DNA of 64,000 bases from Euglena gracilis (taxonomy: Eukaryota; Euglenida; Euglenophyceae; Euglenales): NCBI GenBank assembly GCA_039621445.1, contig CP154957.1, forward strand, positions 2,226,504 through 2,290,503, in the 5' to 3' direction. This document shows, piece by piece, positions 20,724 to 33,281 of this stretch. A model generated the notes under the pieces. It was not told where the DNA came from. It saw only the letters and a list, made by a program, of their open reading frames with translations, and did not search any database. The translations under genes were made by a program, and so were the position numbers. Numbering within the stretch: position 1 is the stretch's first letter; each line of letters begins with the position of its first letter.

Positions 20724-22240
20724 TGAAACCATTTTGCGCGTTTTGGGCTTTTTGGGTCCCCCTCCTTTCCGCCCCCCCCCCTTGAGTGGACCCCTGTGCG
20801 ACGGAAAGGGCCCCTGTGGATGCACCAAGGTGCACCTCCCACAGACCAGGTCTGTGTCCGAAATCCCTGTGGCCAGAATGCCTGGTCCAAAGAGGAAATC
20901 GGGCATAGCCCTGGGAGGGGGATGTGTACCAGGCGTATGCTTCTGTCCACTTCCGTTCAGGAAGTTAAGATGGAAGCAGATCCTATTAGGATTTCCTAAT
21001 GGGTGCCCCTTCTCTCTCTCCACAGGTGGTATTCTGTTTTATTCTTTTATACTGTTATTCTTTCCTTTTCTCCGGACCGGACTTGGATATCCAGTCCGTC
21101 CTCCCTGCATTGCTCTGTGCTTTGCTTCTTGGGAAGTTGGGAAAGGGTTTTTCTGTTTCTCTTATTTTCAGTTCCCAAGTAGGTGCGCCAAGACGAAAGC
21201 GAAGGCTTTTTTGGAATTGGGAAAGGGGAATTGGGAATCAGACGTACACTGATTTATGGTGAAAGGACGCGGGTTTGCAAGTGGAAGAAGTCCATCACTT
21301 GGTCGGTGGAAAACTTTTGGAGCTTTTCAGGCCAATTATTTGAGGCTGGGTGTCGTGTCAAAAAATTAAAATTATGGCCCAAAGGGGGGCGCACAGTATC
21401 TCACCACCTCGCAGTGCGGAGCCCGAGCGGTCTCGGACCCCACGACAGAGGAAGGGGGAGGACGGGACCAAGAGCGCGAAGCACAAGAAGATGGTGAGCC
21501 CGACCCCCCCCCACCCGAAAAATCAACAGAAAAAGAAAAGACATCCCAGCCAGAAAGGGGACCCCAGCAAAACAACCCCAAACACCCACCCAGAAACACA
21601 ACAGAGAGATGTGTGAGGGAGGGGGCGGCGCCCCGGCGGTTCAGCTGCGCCAAGGTGTCGGGAGGAGGAGGCCTCGGCATCGCCAAACTCCGGTAACAAA
21701 GGCGCAGGAAGAAGAACCCCCCGCGCACGCACAAACACGCCAGAACAGAACAGCCGGCAAGGAAAGCAGGACCTCACCATCTTCTTGTGCTTCGCCCTTC
21801 CTCCCCCTTCCTCTGTCGTGGGAGTCTGAGAGGGAGTGCGAGGTCACCTCCGTGCCGTCTGTGAGCACGCGCGGACTCCAGCTTAAAAAAAAAACGGCAG
21901 TGCGAAGTACCAGCCAAGAAAAATACCACACAAAATAGCTGGCACACAAAGCAGGATCTCTTCCCCCCCCATCCAGATAGATAGCGGCCTCGTGGTCACC
22001 ATATTCCTGGGTTTGCTTTCAGTTTAAAAAAGAAAAATGAGCTACAAGTAAGAGACGCAGATTTCATCTTTTAAATCTCTCTTCCGTTTGTTTTCTTCCT
22101 CCGCCCTCTTCGTTTTTTTTTATGTTTTGAAAAATTGGATAAAGCTGCTTTGAGTTGTTTAACCTATTCCAACTTTCAAGGTTTGATTTCAAGAATAACC
22201 ACATGCGCGCGACAAAAAAATCTAATACAGAGGGGAAACA
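20724..22240. other. Flank between palindrome and ALPH gene, no gene recognised
   Basis: C/T-rich near 20750-20830, then mixed sequence. Nothing in it resembles the missing first half of the ABCC transporter. A duplicated GAGGAAGGGGGAGGACGGGA-like segment occurs in inverse form near 21430-21470 and 21795-21820. Confidence 0.5.
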
Positions 22241-24936
22241 TCAATCGGACGAGTTCTGTGCAGCGTAGGATGCAAGAGCGTGGACTCTGCACAAAGCCTT
22301 CTCTGGCAACACATAACTGGTCAATTGCTTTCCATAAACACATCCGGTGTCCAGCCCTGTTGGTGAAAACAAATACAAGCAGTGCAAACTCTTTCAGCAG
22401 GATTCTTGTGGGAATCTCAATGGCGGCATTAAACCTCTTGGTATACCTCCTCACCAGATGACTGTTTGGAAAAAATGATAAACCTTCGGCATTCTTGCTA
22501 CAGTCTCTCAAGCACAAAAATTGTCCGCATAGGGAGCACAAAAACACACCTATGGCGTATGGATGCTCCTGTAGGCCGCGTTTTGCATCGTGGCCGAAGA
22601 ACACTGTCTGAGGACCCTTCCAAATGGAAGCCCACGGAGTGCCTGTGCAAACATGTCCCAGGAATTTCGAGTCGTTAAATGCGGGCATGGGCACCTTTGT
22701 GTTTTTCACTGGGCTTGCCGTCAACGATTGTCCTCATGTGCATCAGGTCAAAGGTGTGCTGCTTGTCCAGGGACAAAGACGGGTCCAGCCCTGTGAGGAT
22801 TATGCAAGACGCAAAAATGAGGTTTTTTGGTAGACAGAAAACTTAAATTCCACTCCCCAAAATGCAGTGGCATTATGGTCAGGGTAGGTGTATCGTAAAG
22901 GCATTTCGCCAAACAAAGCCTTCATTAGGCCTAAAATTAGTGTCTAAACCTAGGTCTCCCACCCCCCAATACGAGGCACTGCTGCGTCATGCTTCCGAAC
23001 TTCACATAGATGGCCAAACCCTGTCCTTCCAAATCCCGCCACGCCCACGACAGGGCGTGGCGGGACTTGGACTCGGGATATCTCTCTCATTTTTTACTTG
23101 CTGTATTTTGTAATTACCCTAACCCTAACCCTAACCCTAACCCTAACCCTAAACCTAACCCTAACCCTAACCCTAACCCTAACCCTAATTAATTTTGTAA
23201 TTATACCCCGCATTGCGGCTATGTTGTCGACTTTTTTGTCTCAAAATTTGAATTGGACTTATTTCTCCATCGCAGGGAGGCTTTGTTGATCGAGATCTTC
23301 AGCAAAAATACAAAAATAGACCCTCAAAAAATAAGCACCCCCTTTTGGGATTCAGCACCGGATACAATGTTGGCAGGATGACGATGCGATCTGCAGCCTG
23401 AGAGACGCAGCTTGTGGTTTGGTCACAATCGACTCAACACTACCGGTTTCATATCATTGAGAAAATTTTGGGACATATTATCTGAGGTGGCCAGCTATTT
23501 CTCAAAATGGGTTTGAAAGTGAGTGAGAAAAACGTTTGATGTAGCCCATAGCTCACAGCACCTGCATGAACTGCAATTGCATTGTGCTCAGGGATTTCGA
23601 TGATGTGTGGTGCCTGCTGGAGGTACTCAGCCAGATCCTTTGGGATGATTCTGAAAAATAATGCAATGGATACACAGAATGGTTCAGGTTTTTTTTAAAA
23701 AAAACACTTTAAGAAAATGAGTTGCACCGGATGGACCCCAGAAACAGAAATGCCACATGTGTGACATGACCATTGCGTTTCAACATTCCAGGAGACAAAT
23801 CTCACAGCCTCCGTCTGTGGGGTGACTGCACACCTGGCCAACTTCCGATGTTCTGAATCCGGATTTGCAAATGGAACCAGGGCATCTGGCCCCTGTACCA
23901 ACAGCTGCATTTTCACAGGAGGCACAAAATCCTTCCCCAAAAGGGTTGCACGATAATTCTTCCAAACCTATGCTGCAGACATCCAAAGCGACGGGGACAA
24001 CGATGGGTTAGAGAAACCACACTAAAGGAGACTTTCAAAGAGAACTCTTGAAAATCACACAACCTGTGCCTGAAGGCCAAACAAAACCATCCCAACAACA
24101 AAAGGCAAAAACAGCTGCACACGGGACCGCTGCTGCTCATACCAGCGGAGGAGGGTCCAGTCATGATTCCCCAGCACTGTATGGGCACCGATGGCCTTGC
24201 TGTGCTGTATGACTTCGAATGGCTTGGGGCCCTACAAAAAAAAACGCAAATAGCTATGCAATGCAATGCAAACTTAGAATGGAAGCGTCACAGCGTGTGA
24301 TAATAATGGTTTTTATATCTGCCGTTTTGCCTGACACAATTGCACAAAAATGAACATTGTTTCATTCCTGTGCTATTTTAAAACCACATGGCCAACCCAC
24401 TTTTTCCAACTACCAGTGTAGACCCATTCAACCCCCCCCCCCCGATGGGTAGAAACACGGTCGGGGAACCGTTCTATGGGGGAAGCAGTGCCTCGCTGGG
24501 AATTCCTTCAAACTTTTCACAAAACACTTTAAAAAAGCATGCTGAGACAAAAAACCCACGTCACGCGCACCTTACCAACAAGGTCACCAAGCAGCACAAG
24601 GAGATCACGATCCGCTTGGAAATTGAGCTTTTTCAGCAGCAGCTGCATTTCGTCCAGACATCCATGGATGTCGCCCATCAAGATGACACGTCCACCAGGG
24701 TTAGCACTATGAAATATACAAACAAGGTGGGAATTGCTCGGGCGGAAAGCAAACCTGAGTGCCTTGCGCACCAGCGGCGGTGCAAAATCACGCTTCTTCA
24801 TTCGGGCTGGGCTCCGTGCGAAGAGGAAGATGCTGTGGGGGTCAACCCGCATGAGGAGGACGAGGACGGGGACCGCCACCACAAAGGACAAGAGCATCGT
24901 TTGGTAGAAGGAAAGGCGGCCATTCGAGGCTGCCAT
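22241..24936 (-). CDS. ApaH-like metallophosphatase (ALPH type), membrane-anchored
   Basis: Exons: 24936-24571, 24231-24064, [one unresolved], 23650-23536, 22790-22695, 22642-22550, 22356-22241. All metal-site motifs of the ApaH-like phosphatases are present: VILMGDIHG, LLGDLVGKGP (formed across intron 1), VLGNHDW, AIAVHAGAV, VFFGHDAKRGLQ and AIGLDTGCVYGKQLT (formed exactly across the last intron). The start MAASNG is followed by one membrane segment (FYQTMLLSFVVAVPVLVLLM), so the catalytic domain is likely lumenal or vacuolar, as in the yeast polyphosphatase of this family. Known family activities are hydrolysis of polyphosphate, dinucleoside polyphosphate or RNA caps, and the substrate here is unknown. 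The protein ends AAQNSSD, stop at 22241. Phase does not join from exon 2 to 23650 directly, so a middle exon is missing, perhaps near 23966. A 48-bp GT...AG stretch inside exon 1 (about 24706-24753) keeps frame and may or may not be an intron. Confidence 0.93.
23115..23189. repeat. Interstitial telomere-type array
   Basis: About 12 CCCTAA units with one CCTAAA variant, inside an intron of the ALPH gene. It is bounded by AATTA on both sides (TAATTACCC...CCCTAATTAATT). Confidence 0.95.
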
Positions 24937-26337
24937 CGTCGACAAAAGCAAAGGTGAGGGGCTGAGGAGGGAGATGGCTAGTGCAGTGTGGTGTTTGTGG
25001 AACTGGTTGGATCACCCCAACCCCTGAATCCAAACCCCGAGCATGAATCCATTCAATTTTGCCCATATCAAGATAAATCCAGTATTTCGGTGTCTTTTGC
25101 CAATGCACAGCCAAAACAAAAGGCAAAATTCCCACACAAACCACTATTTGATGGACACATTGGTTGTTTACTTTTCTCGCCATTTTTAAAAACAATCACG
25201 GTTCTTATTTTGTTTTTCATTCTCAAATAAACATATATTTTGTAGTTATATATTTATTCCTATCGTTTTTGGTCTTTCTCTTTACATTGCATTCAATCAG
25301 GAAAAACAAAACACAATATATCGGTCGAAAATATATCGGTCGAAAATATCCGGTTCTGCAGAACCCGAACTTGCTTCTGGACACCAACATTGAAAGTTGT
25401 GCTTGCCGCCGCAAATTCCTTGTTTGGTAGGGGTGAAGGAATGCTTGTGCTCACAAAATACAAGCGAGGCTTCACACACATAGATTCAGACCCCAGGGGG
25501 GGGGTCCACCTACAACCACCCTCCCAAAAGCACTCAAAATCCACAGAAATACCGTTGAAATAAAAATCTGACCCGGCCCGGAGATCCACGGTGCACCACA
25601 CCATGGATCAAGCGGCCCCAACCCATCCATCCATTCTCAAAACCCACTTCATCTAGGGGAGGGGTCATGCAGGCATTAAATGAAAATATGTTCACATACT
25701 TCCAACTTAACACATCAGAAATTTCATTTTTAAGTCCGTTTTCTTTGAAAACCAGTCAGTCCCCCCGTGGAGGTGTGGTGGGAGGGGCAAGATTCAAACG
25801 TGAAAAAGGCAAAAAAAAAAAAATCCCCGCCATGTGTCTTTGCTGATCATTTACCGATTCCTCCACAGCCAAAAATCAGCCATTCACTCTTAAGGGGGGG
25901 AAAGGGGGGATTGGGCCATCAGCTGGTAATGACAATGAATCTTGGGAAAACATCAACAAGAATGTGGCAGCAAAGCAGAATGGTGTGCAAGGTGAAAAAC
26001 TTTCCACTTTCTTCCTTGAATTATTTCTGCGTCTGAATAGCTGAATTGCAAAACTGGGTCACACCTGACTAAGACAATGATCTGACACCATCTGTGAGCA
26101 TGAATAATATGCACCTTCTTCTCATAAAAACACTCAAATAAATTCCAATTCCAAATCTGTCAGGGTTAGGGATTAGGGGTAAAGTGAGAGCTAGTGTTCC
26201 AATACCAGACAATTGGCGTGTCTCCTGCGGCAAATAGGGTTTCCTGCAACCTTTGTAGCAGAAAAACACTGGATGGATGCGATGTGGTATATACAATGTG
26301 GCTGTCCAAAGATGTGACTGGGCAGTCTGCAGCCTAC
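24937..26337. other. Intergenic stretch, no gene seen
   Basis: Upstream of the ALPH start. A/T-rich centre (25150-25340) with a tandem ATATCGGTCGAAA pair at 25318-25348, a G-run at 25495 and no supported exon. Confidence 0.45.
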
Positions 26338-26465
26338 CTCACTGGCCCCGTGTGGTCAATTAAACCACGAAAGTAGGCACTATCTACACAAGTCACACAT
26401 AGTTGCTGCAACAGCTCCAGCCGACGAGCGGCGTCTGCAGTTTCATTCATCTCACCAATGTGTGC
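26338..26465 (-). CDS. Internal exon, unidentified protein
   Basis: CCCTTTCAG|GCACAC... to GTGAG|GTAGGC. Encodes AHIGEMNETADAARRLEL, LQQLCVTCVDSAYFRG and LIDHTGP with no stop. Helical in character. Splice signals are good on both sides. It may be the downstream part of the large gene whose exons are listed up to 42631. Confidence 0.65.
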
Positions 26466-28039
26466 CTGAAAGGGAAATAATGGAATTCCGTGTTTGTCAC
26501 CTGCTGCATTGCATATACTTCTTCACGGTGCCTCTTGTTTATGGTGCTTGGTCGACCAGGAAAATGGACCAGAAACAACCCCCTGGTGGTGCACTGGGTG
26601 GGGCGGGGTCGAAGAAAAAATATGAACAAAGCAAAGCGAATACTTGAAAATTTTCTTCCGCCCAACGTGCCCAGTGAAAACAACCCAAATTCTTAAAACC
26701 CCAGCAACCATCTGGACCATTTCAGCGAAACACGTGGAAACAAAACATCATTTAACGGTGGGTGCATTTTCCAATGGGTGGGTTTTGACCTGGAAAAAGT
26801 GCCCCACCACTAAAATCACTGAGTGAGTCCATAGCAGGCATCCCTCCGGGGGTTGCTAAACAGAAGCGCTTTCTTCATCCAAAAAGTGTAAAGGTGTTGA
26901 TTGATGGTCGTAACCAAAGGCCAAAAGAATGTGGATGATACCAGCCCTTTTGTGCTCTCCAGCCAGCCTGGCCTCCGGCCCGGCTGGGCTGGCACACCCG
27001 ACCCGGGGGGGGGGGGGAGTCCAGGGGCCCAGACCCACCCACCCATTCCCACCTGGGGGTCGGGTCGCGCAAGGATTAAATGAATGTATGGCAGGCACAC
27101 CCTCCCTCTGGGGGCGTTTTGGGTTCTGAACCCAGTCAACCCAGTCAAATATCCCATGAAAAATGGCCATTTTCAGACCCGTTGCCTTCAGTGGATGTAA
27201 AACCTGACCCCCCCCCCCAGGGATGCATGGGAAGCCTTGAGGGGGAGGGGGTCGGACCCCGCCTCCTACCTCGAAACTGAGGGGGGGGGGGCAAAACATT
27301 TTTGGTTTTGTGGACTGGTAAAGCCCCGGATACCAGGCAAAATTTGGTCAAAAATCCCTGCCTTTTCTTTGAAAATGAATCGAAAAATGCTCGTATTTTG
27401 AAATTTTCTCAAAGATTTTAATGTGGAAAACACCAAAACATCAAAAAATGGGCAATGTGCTCAAAAGTGAGGGGAAAAGGCGTTTTTTGCTCATTCTCCA
27501 GCGCACAGTGCCAGAATAAAGTTTTCGCTGTTTTTGGAATCTGCCAAGGAGGGGGTTTGTGGGGCGTCTGGACCCCCCTCCCAACATCTGGAGAGGGGGG
27601 TCCGGACCACCCCCCTGTCACCTTAACCAGGTTTTGAATGGTGCTGAGCTCTTTATAGGACTTGCACTCAATGGACGGCCGAACAGACTCGCATTGCGAA
27701 TTGCGCGTAATTTATATTACACACTTGCAATTTACGGTGACTTTCAATGACTTTACAGAAATGTTAACCCCACCACACACCCCATACCCGTTTTGTTGGA
27801 TTTTTTCGACTTTTTTTTGACCCGGTGTTTTACACAAACTCCATGGGTTTCGGGCCAAAAACGTGGCGCTGGGGGTCGAAAACCGCTCATTTTTGGCTCA
27901 AAAACAGTTTTTCCAGGTCCGTGAGGCCAAAAAAAAAACATCGTTTTGGGCAAAAAAATTTTCGCTCTTTTTCACCCAAAATGGCCGAAAACTGCAAAGT
28001 CAAAGCAGGTCCAAACTGTGCAAAATGGTCAAAATTGGC

Positions 28040-28810
28040 CAAAAAATGGCCGTAACTCGGGCTAGGCAGGGAGTTGCTGGGAAATCAAAATACCGTTGGA
28101 TAGGGCATTGTAAGGGCTCTAGTTTAGGTCGCCGGATATTTCCTTTGTTTTTGCTTCATTTTCGAGGGCCAAAATTGGCCGAAAAACGGCTGTAACTCAG
28201 GCTACACGAAGAGTTGGGGGAAAAGTGAACCATGGTTGGATAGGGCATTCCAAGGGTTTCATTTTTGCTCTCCGGACATTTTCTTTGACCGTCTTGTTAG
28301 GCTGTCCCTGGCAGCCTAACCGGGACGATAGAGAGTCCCATAGGTTTTGTTTCAGGTCCCTGGTGATTTCCTTTGATTGACCACCATTTTTGAGATATTT
28401 TGAAATTTTCGATCTTTGACCCCGAAATGGCCCAAAAACGGCCAGTCGAGGGGCAGTGCAGATTTGGAAACGGGCTTAAAATGGCCAGAACTCGTGCAAG
28501 CCGTGGAGTTACATGGAAATTGAAATAACCTTAGATTGGGTGTTACAAGGGCTTCATTTTAGGTCGCTGTAATTTCCTTTAATTTGCCTCCATTTCCGAG
28601 ATATTTGGAAACCTCGATTCACTGACCCCAAAAACAGCCCAAAATGGCCCCAGAGATGAGCCAAAATCGGCCGGAAAATGGCCGTAACTTGGGCTACATG
28701 AAGAATTGGTTGGATAGGGCATTCCAAGGGCTTCATTTTTGGGTGCCGGACGTTTTCTTTGATTTTGCTTCATTGTCGAGATACTTTGAAAAAATCAATT
28801 TTCTTTTACC
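28040..28810. repeat. Degenerate tandem repeat, four units
   Basis: Four diverged units each containing AAAATGGCCGTAACTCGGGC, GGATAGGGCATTCCAAGGG, a CATTTTTGG..GCCGGA segment and TTTGATTTTGCTTCATT. Units start near 28045, 28185, 28477 and 28675. Non-coding. Confidence 0.7.
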
Positions 28811-29237
28811 AAAAAACGACCCCAAAAAACGAAACTGGGGGGGGGGGTGGCAAATCCTTCCCAGTTTGGACCTCGCGGGTGAATAACTCGGCCCTGGTGG
28901 GAAGTTGGGGTCAAATGGAGTTGATTCGGAAACTAGGGATCCAGTCGCTCGTGAGTGAACAGAAAGATTCCGGGAATGGGGCCTCATGGTTATAATAACA
29001 CCTACCCAGGGGCGAGGGTTCTCCCCCCTTTTCCCTGGTGGTAAACTTCGCTCTGACTCTGAAGGGATGAGAGCTTGGCGACCCCCCCCCACTACCACCC
29101 TCCTCAAAACCGAAAGGCTTCCCATCCATCCCTGCCCCCAGTAGTTTGAAAGTACATGGTGGGTGTGACCTTCCTCAAAATGAAGCCTGGTGGAAAAAAA
29201 ACAGATCCCAACAGATGAGGGGTGCTCGCAAACACAC

Positions 29238-29317
29238 AATGGGGGCGTCAGCCACGAGGAGCATCTTCATTACTGCCCACAGAGTTTCAGCTTCAGGCCC
29301 ACCTTTGACAGCTAGGC
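29238..29317 (-). CDS. Internal exon, unidentified protein
   Basis: CTCCACAG|GCC... to CCCATT|GTGTGT. Encodes LAVKGGPEAETLWAVMKM and LLVADAPI. Both splice borders fit the consensus. Confidence 0.6.
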
Positions 29318-29524
29318 CTGTGGAGACAGATGCAGGGTTTAAGAACGACCTCAACATCCTGTGAGGTTTACCTTTTCAACAGCAGCCCAACTTTCCAACA
29401 GCAGACTATACTGTCCCAGTAATAATAAAAGCCGGAACGAATAATTTTCTTCGCTTTTCTTTTCTTTAGGAAGCTCTGCCAGGCAATGCCTCTTTGAAAC
29501 TTTCTCACTTGACCGGCCGAGAAG

Positions 29525-29782
29525 GTGGCAGGGCTAGGATGGTCAAGTGAGCTTTATGCCCCTCTCCACGGTCAATTCATGGAACGCTATGTGCTCGTTT
29601 CCAAGCTTTCTGCCAACTGCCATTTAGTTAGAGAGCGAAGGAGTTGGGTCTGTGAAATACTTACAAAGAAGCAAAAACGGGATTACACTGACGCTTTGAT
29701 CAAAGACATGGCTGACACGGCACGCCAGATCGGTCCAAAAGCGACAAGCAAGAAGCTCCTAGAGGTGTATTTTGTTGGCTGA
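29525..29782 (+). CDS. Open frame beside a telomere-type array, unidentified
   Basis: Encodes ELYAPLHGQFMERYVLVS, RERRSWVCEILTKKQKRD and TARQIGPKATSKKLLEVY, ending at TGA 23 bp before the telomere-repeat array. No start codon in a good context (GTG at the 5' end, TGA three codons upstream). It is the only plausible plus-strand coding block outside the palindrome and may be a retroelement fragment or exon. Not recognised. Confidence 0.35.
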   Translation: MAGLGWSSELYAPLHGQFMERYVLVSKLSANCHLVRERRSWVCEILTKKQKRDYTDALIKDMADTARQIGPKATSKKLLEVYFVG

Positions 29783-29805
29783 TTTTTTATTATTTAACCA
29801 AAAGA

Positions 29806-29878
29806 CCTAACCCTAACCCTAACCCTAACCCTAACCCTAACCCTAACCCTAACCCTAACCCTAACCCTAACCCTAACC
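29806..29878. repeat. Interstitial telomere-type array
   Basis: About 12 perfect CCCTAA units between ACCAAAAGA and CAAAATATT. Confidence 0.97.
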
Positions 29879-30495
29879 AAAATATTATGCATGTCACGCA
29901 GGTGCCGGAAGGGACAATCCTAGAGTCAATTGAGAAACCTGTGTCTGACGATGAAACTGCACTATGTTTCCTCTCAAGACGTTTTGGATGATGTTTCACC
30001 AACAGAATACAAGCCATTGAAGAAGAAAAAGACATAATAAAAAAAGAAAATCATCAATGTTCAGAAAAATGGCTTCTTTAAAGTTGGTGGCGATAGACAA
30101 GTTCCTGCCGAACCCCCCCCCTCCCCACCTTAGGTCCTAACTTCAACAGCACCCCACACCTGACTCCATTCCAAACTCTAACCGGTGCAAATGCATGTAG
30201 CATATGTGCCTTTGGGAACCTGCCAAAGGCTGTTGCATCAACTTGGGATTTCGCTGCGGCAATTTGGGATGGGAGAGACCGACGCTTTCTTAACCAACTA
30301 AGATGTGCTGTGCAAAGACTTTGTGGACGCCCATTCCACCAAAGTTAATTTCTGCCCTCCTGATTCAACAGCATTCTTGGGTCAAAATATATATTCCCAG
30401 GCAGGCAGACAAGAAAGACTGATGACATACAACAGGCTGACTGGGTGGCAGGTCGACCGACAAACAGGCAAGCAGGCAGACATACACAGAAACAC

Positions 30496-30520
30496 ACACA
30501 TGCACACACACTCGCACGCG

Positions 30521-30602
<82 letters not shown>

Positions 30603-30630
30603 ACGTACAAACACGCGTGCACATACACAT

Positions 30631-30662
<32 letters not shown>

Positions 30663-30717
30663 CAAACGCTGGCACACATGCACGCACGCGCACGCACGCA
30701 CGCACGCACGCACGAAC
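30496..30717. repeat. (AC)n/(ACGC)n microsatellite touching a splice donor
   Basis: Long AC array followed by ACGC units. On the minus strand the exon 30841-30718 ends CTACAAG|GTTCGTGCGTGCG, so the intron begins with the microsatellite. Confidence 0.95.
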
Positions 30718-30841
30718 CTTGTAGAGCAGTTTCTTGCAAGCGCAGTGAATGTGACGCTCCTGCCACAGCATCGCGCATGGCCTCGCTGTGTCCGATGATG
30801 TCCAGGATGGCTGCCCCAATGGCATCGCACTGCCGATGGAC
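30718..30841 (-). CDS. Internal exon, helical protein
   Basis: TGTTGCAG|GTCCAT... to CTACAAG|GTTCG. Encodes VHRQCDAIGAAILDIIGH, SEAMRDAVAGASHSLRLQ and ETALQ, a strongly helical stretch without stops. Probably the same gene as the coiled-coil exons at 32576, 34150 and 34500. Confidence 0.72.
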
Positions 30842-32575
30842 CTGCAACATCGTCAGAGATAAAGCAGAAAGCACATCAGTATCCGCAGTTGTGGATACCA
30901 CAGGAAAAAAGGCAAAGACACAAACACAAATTGCTTCTTTTGTGAACAATTATACAGATTTGTTTTTGTGAACAATTATACAGAATTGGGTTGGGATAAA
31001 GAGTCCAGCCTCTCCAGCCAGTGCTTAGCTCAAATCCTAACCCCATTAAAATTAGGAACTTGAAACAAACCCCACACAATTTCTCGAGGTGGCTGGGTGG
31101 CCGAAGAGAAAACTTTGGGGTCCAAAATCGGGGTTGGCCAAAAGCCAGGTCATTTAACTACTGCCCCACTCCGCCCCAGTGATCATCGATGCAGGACTGT
31201 CGTGATAATAATTAACTTGAACTTTGTGCAAAATAATCGGACTGGCAATCGTCAACAGATAAACAAGTTGGTGGTAAGTTGTAAGTTGGTGGGATAAGTA
31301 AGTTGGTGGGAACAGTCCGGCTCAAATGTGGGTCAAATGGCGTCAAGTAATCTATTGATAAAACTCATCCTTTTTAAATTGTCACAAAGCATTTGAGACT
31401 TTGAAACAAACCGAGAAAAAAAGACTTCCACAAAATGAAAACACAAGATACCTCTGCTCGGTCTGGGAGACAGGCATATCCACAAGCTGCAACGTGTTTC
31501 CCTTCACTCACTCCATCTGTGTGACAACAACGTGCCTGGATATATTGCACAGAAAAAAAGGATGCCAAAAATACCGAAACACCACAAACTCCTTAGGCAA
31601 ACCTGACTGTACAGACAGAGCCCTGAGCGAACGTGGGTAGTAAATGAATCAAATGAGGGTATAACCCGGAGGGGAAAAGTCTCGGAAAAATCGGGTGCAC
31701 GATAGGTCTTCATCCTTTTGGGGCACCCAGTCAGGGCGTCGCCCAAGGGCCCCTGGGGGGAGGTTTCCAGCTGAGAGGCGGGAAATTCTGGGCTGGCTGG
31801 GGGAAAAAAACAACTGGTGCCCCAGCTGGAAATAAGCCCGATCGGGTGCCAAACCGGGGGGCGGGGGATCTGGAGCTGAAGAAAAGGCTGCTGGCTGGCT
31901 GGACAGGGGGAGCATCCCAAAGAGTTTTTCCAGACCTCGATGGGGCAAATTGGGGAGGATTTGGGTTCATTTTGGGCACCGTGAACCCACCAGAAGGGAA
32001 CTCGTCCGTCTGGATATACAATCTGGAATAATATATTACCCTATTCCACGTGCTCCTGCTGATGCTCTTCGGCAGAGGCAACCCCCTGGTCCCAGTGATG
32101 CTCTTGCCTCCTGCCCTCTCCCCCCCTTTTTTTGTGTATGGGCATGGCCAAAACACAATGCCATGACTAAATTCCACTGTGGCATCACGGTCCCGCGAGG
32201 GTATATATAAACATGGACGCCAGATGCTGGGCGGTTTCTGTACAGGTTTCGGCCTGGAGATTCAGCATTAAAACAGGACACAAATCGTCGTGGAGAGATA
32301 CCTGCACACTGCCTGTTGGACGAAGCCACTGCCTGAAAAGAGAGAACAGACACGCCGCTTATTCTTGTATCCTTTGGACGTGGCTGTCAAAAGAAAGCAT
32401 GCCGTGCATGGAGGCATACGCTGTCGATTCTTTTTGCACCACCCCACCACCCCAGGTGCAATTGCGCCAATGAACATTGTTTTGTTGCCAATGTGGGTGT
32501 CACACAACCTCAAAGTGAGTGGGGTGTCGGGGCCATCCTGCCACAGAGCTCAACTGGCAGCTGGTGGAAATGCAC

Positions 32576-32619
32576 CTGTACTCTTTATCCCATTTATCGA
32601 AGACTGCCTCCACAGCGTT
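32576..32619 (-). CDS. Small internal exon
   Basis: TTTCCTGTAG|AACGCTG... to TACAG|GTGCAT. Encodes NAVEAVFDKWDKEYR. Confidence 0.6.
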
Positions 32620-33281
32620 CTACAGGAAACAAAAAAAATCACGCAAAGGGGTGGACCTGACCTGGCCTCCAGAACATCACCTCGTGCTGGCAGTTGCCAC
32701 TATACATCTCTTTAAGGTCCCCCTTAGTTGCACTAAGGCTTCTTATCAGTTTATGGCCGGCGCGAGTTTCACTTCTGGCCGGGTTCGCTGTGTGGTGAGT
32801 GGCCAGGGACCCCACACACCTGCTCTTGTGTTTCTCTGCCTGGCCAGGTGAGCAACTTTGAGACCATTGGGCTGGCTAGCCCCCCCCCCCTCTGGGGGGT
32901 GGACCCCACCGGGACCTGAGCTGGGCCGGGCAGGGCCGAAATCGGACAATTGCCCAAAAAATGACCTGCAAAACACAGATTTGAAAAAAAAAATGATCAT
33001 CTAACAACCCCCCAAAACAACATTTTGGCCATTTTGGAACATTTTTGGGCTGGACACAGCAAAAAGGGGAGTGCTGCTGCAGCTGAGCTGGGCGAAAATC
33101 GGGGCTGGCAGCAGCAGCCAGGGGTCTGCAAAACCTTAAAGGCATGTGTGTTTTCCGCACAGAAAATGAGGCGAACAGGAACGGGGTGTTTTTGTGTAGA
33201 TTTGTGCGAGTTTTTCACTTTTCCCAACGGTTTTTGGGGGAGCCGGTGTGCAACCAGCAGTTCAAAACCTGAACCCTACCA

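Noticed and set aside
30345-30830. Cys/Val-repeat and Thr/His-repeat frames over 30.5-30.7 kb and 50.0-50.2 kb
   Set aside because: Translations of AC/GT microsatellites.
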